Shown one piece after another: positions 1 through 7,822 of a stretch of 10,043 bases of DNA. Both the position numbers and the translations under genes were made by a program. A model generated the notes under the pieces. That model ran no database searches and was not told the origin of the DNA. It saw only the letters and a list, made by a program, of their open reading frames with translations. Every line of letters starts with the position of its first letter. The first letter of the stretch is position 1. The stretch is from JAEUJT01 sp044225205 (GTDB lineage: Bacteria; Myxococcota; Myxococcia; Myxococcales; Myxococcaceae), in contig JBGAIY010000289.1 in NCBI GenBank assembly GCA_044225205.1, positions 1 through 10,043 of the forward strand, given 5' to 3'.

Positions 1-1774
1 TCTGTCGGGAGACGCGCGAAAAGTCGTGGGTTCAGGGCTCTCGCTCAAGCCTCGCTTCGAAATCCACTCCGAGCTTGATGCCCACGGAGTGCCCCGCGCC
101 ACCCTCGATGCACGCTTCGACGTCGAAGGCGCCCAAGGCGGCACCACGGTCAGCGCCGAAGCCGTGCTGCGCGCTTGGCAGCAGGGGCTCGGGCTGGTGC
201 CCATTGAAGGCGGGGGGTGGGCTCCGTTGCCCCAGAGCTGGCTCGACACCCACGGCGCTCGCGTGCAGGCCCTGCTCGATGCGCGCGCCGAGAACGGCAC
301 CGTCGCCAACCACGCGCTGCCGCTGCTCGCCGACCTGTCGCGTGAGCTCGAATACCCGCCGGTGTTGGGTCTTGAAAAACTGCGCCCCCTCGCGTTGGGG
401 TTCGAGCATTTGCCACAGGCGAAGTTGCCGCCAGACCTGGTCGCGACGCTGCGCCCGTATCAGCGCCACGGCGTCGATTGGCTCGAGTTCTTGAAGATGG
501 CTGGGCTCGGAGGCGTGTTGGCCGACGACATGGGTCTGGGCAAGACGCTCCAGGCGATTTGCGCCCTTGAGAAAGGCACGCTCGTGGTCTGCCCCACCAG
601 CGTGCTCCCCAGTTGGAAAGCGGAGCTGGCGCGATTTCGCCCCGCGCTGACCGTGAGCGCTTACCACGGGCCGTCGCGGGCGCTCACCGACGCCGACGTG
701 ACCTTGACGACCTACGCCTTGATGCGGCTCGACGTCGAGTTGCTCGCCGCCAAACAGTGGCGAGCGGTGGTGCTCGATGAAGCGCAGGCCATCAAGAACC
801 CCGACAGCCAAGTCGCCCGCGCCGCCTACCGCCTCAAGGCTGACTTCAGGCTCGCAGTCACCGGCACTCCAATGGAGAACCGTTTGGAGGAGCTGTGGAG
901 CTTGATGCACTTCGCCAACCCCGGCCTGCTCGGCGGGCGCGGAGCCTTCGGCGAGAACGTCGCGCAGAAGATCGAAGCGGGCAGCGGCGAAGCCACCAAG
1001 GCGCTGCGAAAAGCCATTGCGCCTTTCGTGTTGCGCCGACTCAAGAAAGACGTCGCGCCAGAGTTGCCCGAAAAGACCGAGGCGATTCGCTACGTCACCT
1101 TGAGCGACAACGAGCGGGCCGTGTACGACGCGATTCACGCGGCGACCCGAGCCGACATCGTCGAGTTGTTGGGCCACGGCGGCAGCGTGCTCAAAGCCCT
1201 CGAGGCGCTGCTGCGGCTGCGCCAGGCGGCCTGTCACCTGGCGCTGGTACCCGGCCAAACCGCGAAGACGTCGTCGAAAGTCGAGACGTTGGTCGAGGCA
1301 CTGCAGACCGTCGCCAGCGATGGCCACCGCACCCTCGTCTTCAGCCAGTGGACATCGATGCTCGATTTGGTCGAACCAGCACTCACGGGGGCCGGGCTGG
1401 CATTCGGGCGGCTCGATGGGTCGACACCGAACCGTGGTGAAGTCACGGCCCGCTTTCAGGCTGCCGACGGGCCCACCGTGCTTTTGATGTCGCTCAAAGC
1501 GGGCGGCACCGGGCTCACCCTCACCGCTGCCGACCACGTGTTTCTGCTCGACCCCTGGTGGAACCCGTCGGTCGAAGCCCAGGCTGCCGACCGAGTGCAT
1601 CGCATCGGCCAAGACCGACCGGTGTTCATTTACCGGCTCGTGGCGCAAGGCACCGTCGAGGAGCGCATTCTGCAGCTTCAAGACAAGAAACGAGCGCTCT
1701 TCGAAGCGGCGCTCGACGGTGGCGCCGGTGCGGCGTCTCTCACCAAAGACGACCTGCTCGCCCTGTTCGACTGA
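1..1774 (+). CDS. SNF2/HepA-family DEAD/DEAH-box helicase, 5'-partial
   Basis: This is the C-terminal 590 or so residues of a Swi2/Snf2-type ATPase, a family that translocates on double-stranded DNA and remodels protein-DNA complexes; the substrate of most bacterial members is unknown. Counting from a GTG at 26, the motifs are: Walker A DDMGLGKT at about 167-174, DEAQ box at 251-254, motif III TGTP at 279-282, a second RecA lobe containing VFSQW, LDGST and SLKAGGTGLTL, and motif VI DRVHRIGQ at 522-529. All core motifs look intact. The frame is open to the left edge with no stop before the GTG, and bacterial members usually have several hundred more N-terminal residues, often with a zinc-binding SWIM domain, so the GTG is probably internal. 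It ends at TGA 1772-1774 and converges on the next gene across 51 bp. Family call is firm; cellular role is not. Confidence 0.93.
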   Translation, partial: LSGDARKVVGSGLSLKPRFEIHSELDAHGVPRATLDARFDVEGAQGGTTVSAEAVLRAWQQGLGLVPIEGGGWAPLPQSWLDTHGARVQALLDARAENGTVANHALPLLADLSRELEYPPVLGLEKLRPLALGFEHLPQAKLPPDLVATLRPYQRHGVDWLEFLKMAGLGGVLADDMGLGKTLQAICALEKGTLVVCPTSVLPSWKAELARFRPALTVSAYHGPSRALTDADVTLTTYALMRLDVELLAAKQWRAVVLDEAQAIKNPDSQVARAAYRLKADFRLAVTGTPMENRLEELWSLMHFANPGLLGGRGAFGENVAQKIEAGSGEATKALRKAIAPFVLRRLKKDVAPELPEKTEAIRYVTLSDNERAVYDAIHAATRADIVELLGHGGSVLKALEALLRLRQAACHLALVPGQTAKTSSKVETLVEALQTVASDGHRTLVFSQWTSMLDLVEPALTGAGLAFGRLDGSTPNRGEVTARFQAADGPTVLLMSLKAGGTGLTLTAADHVFLLDPWWNPSVEAQAADRVHRIGQDRPVFIYRLVAQGTVEERILQLQDKKRALFEAALDGGAGAASLTKDDLLALFD

Positions 1775-1817
1775 GGTTTTGAGGAGCCACGAGCACGCTT
1801 TGGCGAAAGCCGTTCTG

Positions 1818-1833
1818 AAAACCGCTCAGCGGT
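1818..1833 (-). terminator. Weak candidate intrinsic terminator of the minus-strand operon
   Basis: On the minus strand the end of the hydratase gene reads ACCGC-TGA-GCGGT followed by a short T run (TTTTC including the last stem base). The stop codon sits in the loop. The stem is only 5-6 bp and the T tract is short, so efficiency is doubtful. The position between two convergent genes is right for a terminator. No better hairpin is seen in the 51-bp gap for the helicase gene. Confidence 0.3.
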
Positions 1834-2605
1834 CGTGCCACTTCGGTGGGCGTTTCTCGAGAAAGGCGCTCACGCCTTCAGCGGCGTCTTCGTTCAAGAC
1901 GCTCAGCGACAGGTTGGCGGCCAGCAGTTCCATGGCGGGGCCGAGGGGCAGGTCTTCACTCGAAAAAAATGCGCGGCGACCGAGCGCCAACACCGCTTGC
2001 GACTTCGCCGCGAGCAGCCCGGCGAGCGAGGCGGTGGTGGCGTCGAGGTCGGCCGCCGGCACGACCCGGTTCACGAGGCCCCATTCGAGCGCCTTCGCGG
2101 CCGAGAACCGTTCACCGGTGAGCACCAATTCAAGGGCACGCTTGCGGCCGAGGTGGCGGTGCAGCAGCGCCATCACCATCATGGGGAACAGGCCGCGGTC
2201 AATTTCGGGCGTGCCGAACGCCGCGGCGTCGGTGGCGACGGCCAAGTCGCAGGCGAGCACGAGCCCCAGGCCGCCCGCGAGGGCGTGGCCATTGACCCGC
2301 GCGACGGTGGGTTTGCGCAGCGCCGAGAACGCGACCAACAGTTCTCCGAAGGCGCGCCGCCCGTCGTGGCCGGCGAGAAAGCCGTCGCCTCCGAGTGAGC
2401 CCAAGTCGGCCCCGGAACAGAACACGCGGTCACCCGCGCCGGTGAGCACGACGCAGCGCACTTCGGGGTTGGCTTCGGCGGCGCCGAGCGACGCGCGCAG
2501 CCCCTGAAGCACCTCGGGCGAGAGCGAATTGCGAGCGGCCTCGCGGTCAATGGTGAGCGTGGCGACGTGGGTCTTGGGGTCGACCTGATAGCGAACGTCG
2601 GTCAT
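1826..2605 (-). CDS. Enoyl-CoA hydratase/isomerase (crotonase) family protein
   Basis: A 259-residue protein of the usual crotonase length, expected to act on an acyl-CoA thioester in the cytoplasm (fatty-acid or branched-chain degradation). The oxyanion-hole segment FCSGADL is at about 62-68 and the second one, HALAGGLGL, at 107-115. The glutamate matching Glu164 of rat enoyl-CoA hydratase is present (E134 in FGTPEI), but the position of Glu144 is glycine (G114). Family members with one glutamate include enoyl-CoA isomerases, so hydration is not assured. The C-terminus ends in PPKWHDR, close to the KRxPxW pattern often seen in the family. ATG at 2605 overlaps the TetR stop by 4 nt (ATGA), with a strong GAAGGAG ribosome-binding site 8 nt upstream. 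It is the last gene of a three-gene operon. Family call is firm; reaction is open. Confidence 0.92.
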   Translation of the reverse strand: MTDVRYQVDPKTHVATLTIDREAARNSLSPEVLQGLRASLGAAEANPEVRCVVLTGAGDRVFCSGADLGSLGGDGFLAGHDGRRAFGELLVAFSALRKPTVARVNGHALAGGLGLVLACDLAVATDAAAFGTPEIDRGLFPMMVMALLHRHLGRKRALELVLTGERFSAAKALEWGLVNRVVPAADLDATTASLAGLLAAKSQAVLALGRRAFFSSEDLPLGPAMELLAANLSLSVLNEDAAEGVSAFLEKRPPKWHDR

Positions 2606-3312
2606 GACGACGGCTCCTTCGGCTTCGCGCCAACGACCCCGTGCAAGAACGTCTCGATGACCTGGTCGCGCGCGCGGTCGAGCAAGGCTTCGTTCTTTCG
2701 GTCGACCAGCCCCAGCACGACGGCGGTGAGGGCCATTTCAATTGCTCCGAAGAGCATGGTGGCGCACAGCAACGGCTCGAGGTGGGCAGGCATTTCGCCG
2801 CGGGCCTGGGCGTCACGAAACATGGCGACCGACAGCTCGAGCACGTGGGTGAACGCGCTGCCGCGGTTGACGGCGCCGCCCGCGGGGCTCCGGCCGACCT
2901 CGAGAATCAGCACTTTGACGCCGCGGTGGTCGCGCTTGTACGCCTCGAAGGCCACGGTCACGACACCGCGAATTTGGGCTTCAATGTGTGTCTTACGCGA
3001 AATGGCGTCTTGCACGCGAGACAGAAACCCCGTCCACCCGCTGGAGAAGACAGACTCGAGCAGCTCATCTTTGTCTTTGAAGTAGTGGTAGACGAGCCCG
3101 TACGCGACGCCGGCTTCGCGGGCGACGTCGGCAATTCGGCAGCCGTGAAAGCCTTTTCTCGAAAACACTTCGACCGCGGCGCGCAATATGGTTTTTCGGC
3201 GGTCGGCTTCACGTTCGGCGCGAGTCGACGTCGAACGGCGGGCCTTCGCGGTTCGCGGGGGCTTCGGGTCGGTCACATCACTCAAGACGGGTTCAACCTC
3301 GCCACTGCTCAC
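2602..3312 (-). CDS. TetR/AcrR-family transcriptional regulator
   Basis: A 236-residue TetR-type regulator. After a basic, low-complexity N-terminal extension (about residues 1-35) the DNA-binding domain runs from about 38 to 85: first helix RKTILRAAVEVF, helix-turn-helix IADVAREAGVAYGLVYHYF at about 60-78, then KDKDELL. The rest is the all-helical ligand-binding and dimerisation domain typical of the family. TetR proteins beside acyl-CoA enzymes often bind acyl-CoA or fatty acids (Bacillus FadR-like), so an acyl-CoA effector is a reasonable inference. The GTG start at 3312 overlaps the upstream lipoprotein stop by 4 nt (GTGA). No clear ribosome-binding site precedes it, which fits translational coupling, though a later start such as GTG at 3276 cannot be excluded. 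Its likely operator is the palindrome at 4959-4972. Confidence 0.92.
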   Translation of the reverse strand: MSSGEVEPVLSDVTDPKPPRTAKARRSTSTRAEREADRRKTILRAAVEVFSRKGFHGCRIADVAREAGVAYGLVYHYFKDKDELLESVFSSGWTGFLSRVQDAISRKTHIEAQIRGVVTVAFEAYKRDHRGVKVLILEVGRSPAGGAVNRGSAFTHVLELSVAMFRDAQARGEMPAHLEPLLCATMLFGAIEMALTAVVLGLVDRKNEALLDRARDQVIETFLHGVVGAKPKEPSS

Positions 3313-4910
3313 TCAATGGTGCCGGTGATCGACCCGACGTTGATTTGAATCACGTGGCCGTCGAGCGCCGACGCGGTCATGGTGCACACCACGGGCACCG
3401 AGAACGATTCGGGGTCGGGGCGCCGCGGAGGTATTTGGTCGGCGGGGGCCGCGAGCGGGTCGCGCGCGTCACGCACCAGAATGCCAATGAGGTCACCCGC
3501 GGGGTAGGTGAACTTCACGCCCTGGTTGATCGTCTTCGGGCTCGACTTGACGGGAGAGCCGTCGGTGTCGGCGACCGTGCACCCGTCACCGTCGGCGTTC
3601 TGGGCGATGGTGTTGTACCAAGGGTCAGACAGCACGAACTGCACGACGGTGGGCGGGCCGGCTTGGGTGCAAATGGTATTGCCGGTGGGGCACTTGAGGG
3701 CCACGCCGCCCGGGTTCACCGCGACCAGAATCGGCTTCGGGGGCCGGGTGTCTTCGGTGGTGGGCGCGCCGGTCCACAGAATGCGTTCTTGGGCCCAGAT
3801 GAGGGTGCTGCTGTCCCACGCGCCGTTCTTGCCGTCCCAGTGGCCGTTGCCGTCGGTGTCGATGTAGCGCTCGTCGGCGTCCCAGGTGCCGTTGTCGTTG
3901 GCGTCGACGAACGGTTCGGTCGTGTCGTCGAAGTCGGGGTCGAACGTGTCGCCTTCGTCGTACTTGCCGTTGTTGTTGTTGTCGCTGAAGCCTTCTTCGC
4001 CGCTGGTGACCGCGATCATGGCGACCAGGTTGTCGCGCGGGTTGTTGGTGATCTGCGCGTTCGACTGCGACCGGCGAATCGGGTCGATTCGAAACGGCTC
4101 GGCGGGGTTGTTCGCGGGGGCCGGTCGCGGCACGACCGTCGGGTCGGGTACCCAGGAGAACGGGTGCATCCACAAGGGGGCGATGTATTGGCCGGTTTGG
4201 GTCGGCCCGAGCGGCGGCGACCACGTGAACTTGTCGGGTTCGACGTCTTTGGGCAGCGGGTACGAGGTCTTGTAGAGCACGGTCGCGTTGCCGATGCCGT
4301 CGCTCTTCGAGGCTTGGGTCGGCGTGATGGTGCCGGCCTCGGTTTCGAATGAAACGAGCGCGCCGGCCACGCCGTCGCCGTTGCGGTCTCCCAAGTGGGC
4401 GGTGCATTCGAGCCTGACGCCGGCGATGAGGCCACGGACGGGGTCATACGCGCCGATGGCGTGGCGGCCGCCCGAGCCCTCGCCCGAGAGGGGGCCGCAT
4501 TGAAACGTGAATTGGCGACCGTTGGGCACGGCTCCGGCGAACGAAATGGGTGGCGACTGCACGGTCTTGTCGCCGGCGGTGGCCACGACGATGACGGAGC
4601 TGACCCGGCTGGTGGCGACGAGCTGGGTTTCGGCGAAGCCCGAGCCTCGGAGCGAGGCGACTTGGGTCGGTGACAACGAAACGCCTGCTTTGGCACCTTG
4701 AATTTTGAAGTCGACCTGCTGGCCGGCGAGCGGCAGCCCCCGCGAGTCGATCAGCGCGAAACGAACCGTCACCACTTCGCCGAGCCGTGGCTGGGCGGGC
4801 GAAATTTCAACGAATTGCAGCGACGACGGCCCCGACGGGCCACACCCGGCGGCAATCGACGCCGCGGCCAACAGCAGCGCGGGGCGAATGAGGCGTGCAA
4901 TGAGGCGCAT
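3309..4910 (-). CDS. Putative lipoprotein with Ig-like segments and calcium-loop-like motifs
   Basis: A 533-residue predicted lipoprotein. The chosen ATG at 4910 has GGAG 7 nt upstream and gives a classic lipoprotein signal: basic MRLIARLIRP, a hydrophobic stretch, then AAGC with C23 as the lipidated cysteine. An in-frame GTG at 4982 would add 24 residues that fit a signal peptide badly. Residues about 36-113 resemble a bacterial Ig-like (invasin/Big-type) beta domain; a second similar stretch (about 176-220) contains DRNGDGVAGALVSFETEAG. Residues 310-363 are packed with D/N/G loops (DNNNNGKYDEGD, DANDNGTWDADE, DTDGNGHWDG) like dockerin or thrombospondin-type-3 calcium sites; another (NADGDG) lies near 438-443. 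Six cysteines in the mature chain could form disulfides. It is the first gene of the operon with the TetR and crotonase genes. Function is unknown; a surface or outer-membrane role is inferred. Confidence 0.85.
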   Translation of the reverse strand: MRLIARLIRPALLLAAASIAAGCGPSGPSSLQFVEISPAQPRLGEVVTVRFALIDSRGLPLAGQQVDFKIQGAKAGVSLSPTQVASLRGSGFAETQLVATSRVSSVIVVATAGDKTVQSPPISFAGAVPNGRQFTFQCGPLSGEGSGGRHAIGAYDPVRGLIAGVRLECTAHLGDRNGDGVAGALVSFETEAGTITPTQASKSDGIGNATVLYKTSYPLPKDVEPDKFTWSPPLGPTQTGQYIAPLWMHPFSWVPDPTVVPRPAPANNPAEPFRIDPIRRSQSNAQITNNPRDNLVAMIAVTSGEEGFSDNNNNGKYDEGDTFDPDFDDTTEPFVDANDNGTWDADERYIDTDGNGHWDGKNGAWDSSTLIWAQERILWTGAPTTEDTRPPKPILVAVNPGGVALKCPTGNTICTQAGPPTVVQFVLSDPWYNTIAQNADGDGCTVADTDGSPVKSSPKTINQGVKFTYPAGDLIGILVRDARDPLAAPADQIPPRRPDPESFSVPVVCTMTASALDGHVIQINVGSITGTIE

Positions 4911-4947
4911 CGACAGACTCCGAACCAGCAAGGGGAAAGAACGCCGT

Positions 4948-4976
4948 ATCTTCGAAGGCGTGGTGCACCACGTCAA
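4948..4976 (-). promoter_or_regulatory. Candidate sigma-70-type promoter of the lipoprotein-TetR-crotonase operon
   Basis: On the minus strand TTGACG (4971-4976, five of six matches to the -35 consensus) is followed after exactly 17 bp by GAAGAT (4948-4953, three of six matches to the -10). This would start transcription near 4940, about 30 nt before the ATG at 4910. The -10 is weak, so this is a candidate. The spacer is filled by a perfect palindrome. Confidence 0.4.
4959..4972. promoter_or_regulatory. Perfect 14-bp palindrome, candidate TetR operator
   Basis: The sequence CGTGGTGCACCACG is its own reverse complement. It lies between the -35-like and -10-like elements of the minus-strand operon promoter and overlaps the -35 by 2 bp, a placement at which a bound repressor would block RNA polymerase. 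The operon encodes a TetR regulator as its second gene, so autoregulation through this site is the simplest reading. The assignment is inference. It is about 80 bp upstream of the divergent kinase gene and could affect that gene too. The rest of the intergenic region 4911-5050 shows only a weak TGTAGT at 5038-5043 ahead of the kinase ATG. Confidence 0.5.
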
Positions 4977-5050
4977 GGACAACGGAGCCGGGCGGGTGCG
5001 GGTGGCCGCTGCCTGGGCGCGGCGAAAGGTTTTCTGGTGTAGTGGGCCCC

Positions 5051-6529
5051 ATGTCGCAGGGCTTGGTGCTCGGCCAATACCGGTTGGTGCGCAAGCTGGC
5101 CACCGGCGGCATGGGCGAGGTGTACATCGCCGTGCGCGGCGGCATTGGCGACTTCGCCAAACCCATGGCGGTCAAGCTGTTGTTGCCCCACTTGACTCAG
5201 AACGACCGGGCCGTGGCGCGGTTTCTCGACGAGGCCAAGATTTCGGCGCGCATGAGCCACCCCAACGTGGCCCAGGTGTTCGACGTCGGGTTTCGCGAGG
5301 GCCGCTACTTCATTGCGATGGAACTGGTGCGTGGGGCGTCGTTGTCGGCGTTGATCAAGGCGCTGAAGTCGGCGCAGAAGCCCCCGTCGGCCGAAGTCGT
5401 GGCCTGGGTCGGGCGCGCGCTGTGCGACGGGCTCACCCACGCGCATTCGCTCACCGCCAACGACGAGCCGCTGAACGTGGTGCACCGAGACGTCACGCCA
5501 CACAACGTGCTCGTGTCGACCGACGGGGCGGTGAAGCTGACCGACTTCGGCATTGCGCGCATGCGAGACCAAAGCGCGAACACCTCGCCCGGCAACGTGG
5601 TGGGCAAGCTGGGCTACATGGCCCCCGAACAACTCTTCGGTGAAGCCGTCGACCAACGCGCCGACGTCTACGGCCTGGGAGCGACGCTCTTTCACTTCGC
5701 GACCTTGCGCGCGCCATTCGGCGACGACGACACCGAGGGGGCGACCTTGCGGGCGCTCCAGGCCCGGCGCGTGCCCGACCTCGCCGAACTTCGGCCCGAC
5801 TTGCCGCCCGACGTGGTGGCTGCCATTCAAACCGCGATGACCGATGACCTGGGCCAGCGCTTCGGGTCGGCCCGGGCCCTGCGTGACGCATTGCCCGATT
5901 TGCCGGGTGGCCCAGAAGCCTTGGGCGAACTCATCGCCAGTTCGTGCAGCCGCACGGTCGAGCACGTCGACGCCCTGTCGCGCGCGAACGACGAAGGCAC
6001 TCCCGCGGTCGACGGCCTGACCGTCACCCCAACCGATTCGAACCGGGGGCTCCGGCGGGCGGCCTGGGGCATGGTCGCGCTCGCGGTCGTCTCGCTGGTG
6101 GCGACGGCGGCGCTCAAGTGGCGAGGCGGGCCTCCACCGCCGGCGCAGCCGCCCCCCGTCGTCGTCGAAGCCGAGCCAGCCCCAGTCGCGGCGACTCCCG
6201 CGCCGAGCGCCCCCGGCCCCGAGCGCCCCCTCGAAACGGCCCCCGAGCCGCGCCGCGAGCCGACGACCAGAGAGCCGGCCCGGGCCACGAAGAAAGCGTC
6301 GAGCGAAGCGCCCGACAAGGGCATCGGGTACCTCTCGGTCACGGCGGTGCCCTGGGCCTACGTGTTCGTCGACGAGACCAGAATGGGCGAAACGCCCCTG
6401 GCGGCGATACCGGTGACGGCGGGCACGCACACGATTCGGTGGCTGAACCCCGAAACGAACCAAGAGCGCACGCAGCGCATCACCGTGGGTGTGGGCGAAA
6501 AAGCGTTCGCGCGGGCCGAACTGCGGTGA
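5051..6529 (+). CDS. Membrane Ser/Thr protein kinase with C-terminal PEGA domain
   Basis: A 492-residue Hanks-type (PknB-like) kinase. Visible motifs: glycine loop LATGGMGEVY (16-25, first glycine replaced by alanine, as seen in other myxobacterial kinases), catalytic lysine K42 (MAVKLL), helix-C glutamate E61, catalytic loop HRDVTPHN (145-152), DFG at 165-167 and YMAPEQ at 189-194. All catalytic residues are present, so it should be active. One transmembrane helix follows (about 338-355), then a proline/alanine-rich linker (about 359-420) and a PEGA domain (about 425-491: GYLSVTAVPWAYVFVDETRMGETPL) that should lie outside the cytoplasmic membrane and may bind envelope components. ATG at 5051 is preferred because family members begin just ahead of the glycine loop; an in-frame GTG at 5042 is possible, and neither has a strong ribosome-binding site. 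The FHA activator gene follows after 4 nt. Confidence 0.94.
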   Translation: MSQGLVLGQYRLVRKLATGGMGEVYIAVRGGIGDFAKPMAVKLLLPHLTQNDRAVARFLDEAKISARMSHPNVAQVFDVGFREGRYFIAMELVRGASLSALIKALKSAQKPPSAEVVAWVGRALCDGLTHAHSLTANDEPLNVVHRDVTPHNVLVSTDGAVKLTDFGIARMRDQSANTSPGNVVGKLGYMAPEQLFGEAVDQRADVYGLGATLFHFATLRAPFGDDDTEGATLRALQARRVPDLAELRPDLPPDVVAAIQTAMTDDLGQRFGSARALRDALPDLPGGPEALGELIASSCSRTVEHVDALSRANDEGTPAVDGLTVTPTDSNRGLRRAAWGMVALAVVSLVATAALKWRGGPPPPAQPPPVVVEAEPAPVAATPAPSAPGPERPLETAPEPRREPTTREPARATKKASSEAPDKGIGYLSVTAVPWAYVFVDETRMGETPLAAIPVTAGTHTIRWLNPETNQERTQRITVGVGEKAFARAELR

Positions 6530-6533
6530 GGGC

Positions 6534-7796
6534 ATGAAGACCAAGTCGGGCACCGAGGGGCTGACGCAAGAACAGGGTGGCGCGTTGAGCGCGGCGCGCC
6601 TCGAGGTCGTCGCCGGGCCCGCCACCGGAGCCACCACCGAGTGGGAACGGGGCACGCTCACGGTGGGCAGCGGAGAGCACGCCGACTTTCGGCTCGACGA
6701 CCGGTCGATTTCACGGCTGCACGCGTCGCTCGAGTTGTTGCCCGGCGCCGTTCGGGTCAAAGACCTGGGCAGCCGAAATGGCACGAGGTACCTCAACGCG
6801 CGAATCGAGACGGCGGTCGTACCGCTGGGAGGCACGATCGCGCTCGGGCGCTCGACGCTGCGCTTGGCCCCCGCCCGCTCGACCAGCGAACGCGATGCGA
6901 CCGCCGACCCGCCACCAGAACTGATCGGCGTCTCGAAGGCCATGCGGCGGCTGTTTGCCGACCTCACCAAGCTTTCGAAGACCGACGCGGTCGTGAGCCT
7001 CGAAGGGCCGAGTGGTTCAGGCAAAGAAGCGCTCGCGCGGGCGTTGCACGTGGCGTCGCGCCCGGCGGGGCCTTTCGTCGTATTCGATTGCGCGGGGGTG
7101 AACCCGAACTTGATCGAAAGCGAGCTGTTCGGGGTGGCGCGGGGGGCGTTCACCGGCGCCGACCGCGCCCGGGCCGGCGTGCTCGAACAAGCGCACCAAG
7201 GCACGTTGTTGTTCGACGAGCCGGCGGCGTTGCCCCTCGAACTCCAGCCGAGGTTGCTGCGCGTGCTCGAGACCCGCGAGTTTCGACGGGTGGGCGAAAA
7301 CCTGACCCGCCCGGTGACCGCGCGAATCATGTCGACGAGCCAGGTCGCGCTCGAGCGCGGGGTGGCCGAGGGCACCTTGCGGCAAGACCTCCTCTACCGG
7401 CTCGGCTCGGTGCGGCTCACCCTGCCCCCGCTGGCCCAGCGTCGTGAAGACATACCGCTGTTGGCCCAGCACTTCGCCAAGCAGGTGGGTGCCGCCCTGC
7501 TGCCGTCGACCTTGGCGGCGATGCAGTGCCACAGCTGGCCGGGCAACGTGCGCGAACTCAAGAGCGCGGTGCAGCGAGCGCTCGTGCAAGGCGTGAGCGA
7601 CGGCACCGCGACGCCACGGCCCGCGGGTGCGCCGTCGTTTCTCGAAGCCCGCGAGCACCTGTTGCAAGACTTCGAACGAACATTCTTGACCGCGTTGTTG
7701 CAGCGCCACGACGGCAACGTCTCGGCGGCGGCCCGTGAAGCGAAGTTGGCGCGCTCGTTTCTGTACAAACTGCTCCAGAAGCACGGCCTGGCCTGA
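6534..7796 (+). CDS. FHA-domain sigma-54-dependent transcriptional activator
   Basis: A 420-residue enhancer-binding protein. An N-terminal FHA domain (about 22-112; motifs VGSG, SISRLHASL and LGSRNGT) replaces the usual receiver domain and should bind phosphothreonine. The AAA+ domain (about 130-350) has Walker A GPSGSGKE (158-165), the sigma-54-contacting GAFTGA loop (204-209), Walker B LLFDE followed by PAAL, DLLYRL, and WPGNVREL (335-342). A Fis-type helix-turn-helix ends the protein (about 380-420). The intact GAFTGA loop implies true activation of sigma-54 polymerase. ATG at 6534 follows the kinase stop by 4 nt with GGTGAG just upstream, so the pair is co-transcribed; the kinase is the natural partner for supplying the phosphothreonine. 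Oddities: DEPAAL instead of the usual DEIGEL after Walker B, and FDC where many relatives have a conserved asparagine (NC). The likely target is the next gene. Confidence 0.94.
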   Translation: MKTKSGTEGLTQEQGGALSAARLEVVAGPATGATTEWERGTLTVGSGEHADFRLDDRSISRLHASLELLPGAVRVKDLGSRNGTRYLNARIETAVVPLGGTIALGRSTLRLAPARSTSERDATADPPPELIGVSKAMRRLFADLTKLSKTDAVVSLEGPSGSGKEALARALHVASRPAGPFVVFDCAGVNPNLIESELFGVARGAFTGADRARAGVLEQAHQGTLLFDEPAALPLELQPRLLRVLETREFRRVGENLTRPVTARIMSTSQVALERGVAEGTLRQDLLYRLGSVRLTLPPLAQRREDIPLLAQHFAKQVGAALLPSTLAAMQCHSWPGNVRELKSAVQRALVQGVSDGTATPRPAGAPSFLEAREHLLQDFERTFLTALLQRHDGNVSAAAREAKLARSFLYKLLQKHGLA

Positions 7797-7822
7797 GCGC
7801 CCCCGCTGTCCTCGATCGAGAG

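Noticed and set aside
32..1681. Long minus-strand open frame opposite the helicase gene
   Set aside because: The opposite strand encodes all SNF2 motifs; the minus translation is low-complexity, rich in R, G, Q and H, a typical shadow in GC-rich DNA.
1798..1811. GCTTT-GGCG-AAAGC hairpin after the helicase stop
   Set aside because: Only a 5-bp stem with weak A/T pairs and no T run, so not a credible terminator.
3345..4352. 335-codon + strand open frame opposite the operon lipoprotein
   Set aside because: V/G/R-rich shadow; the minus-strand frame has a lipobox and calcium-loop motifs.
4973..7375. 800-codon minus-strand open frame opposite the kinase and activator genes
   Set aside because: It spans two well-supported + strand genes and has no recognisable domain; composition is typical of antisense GC-rich frames.
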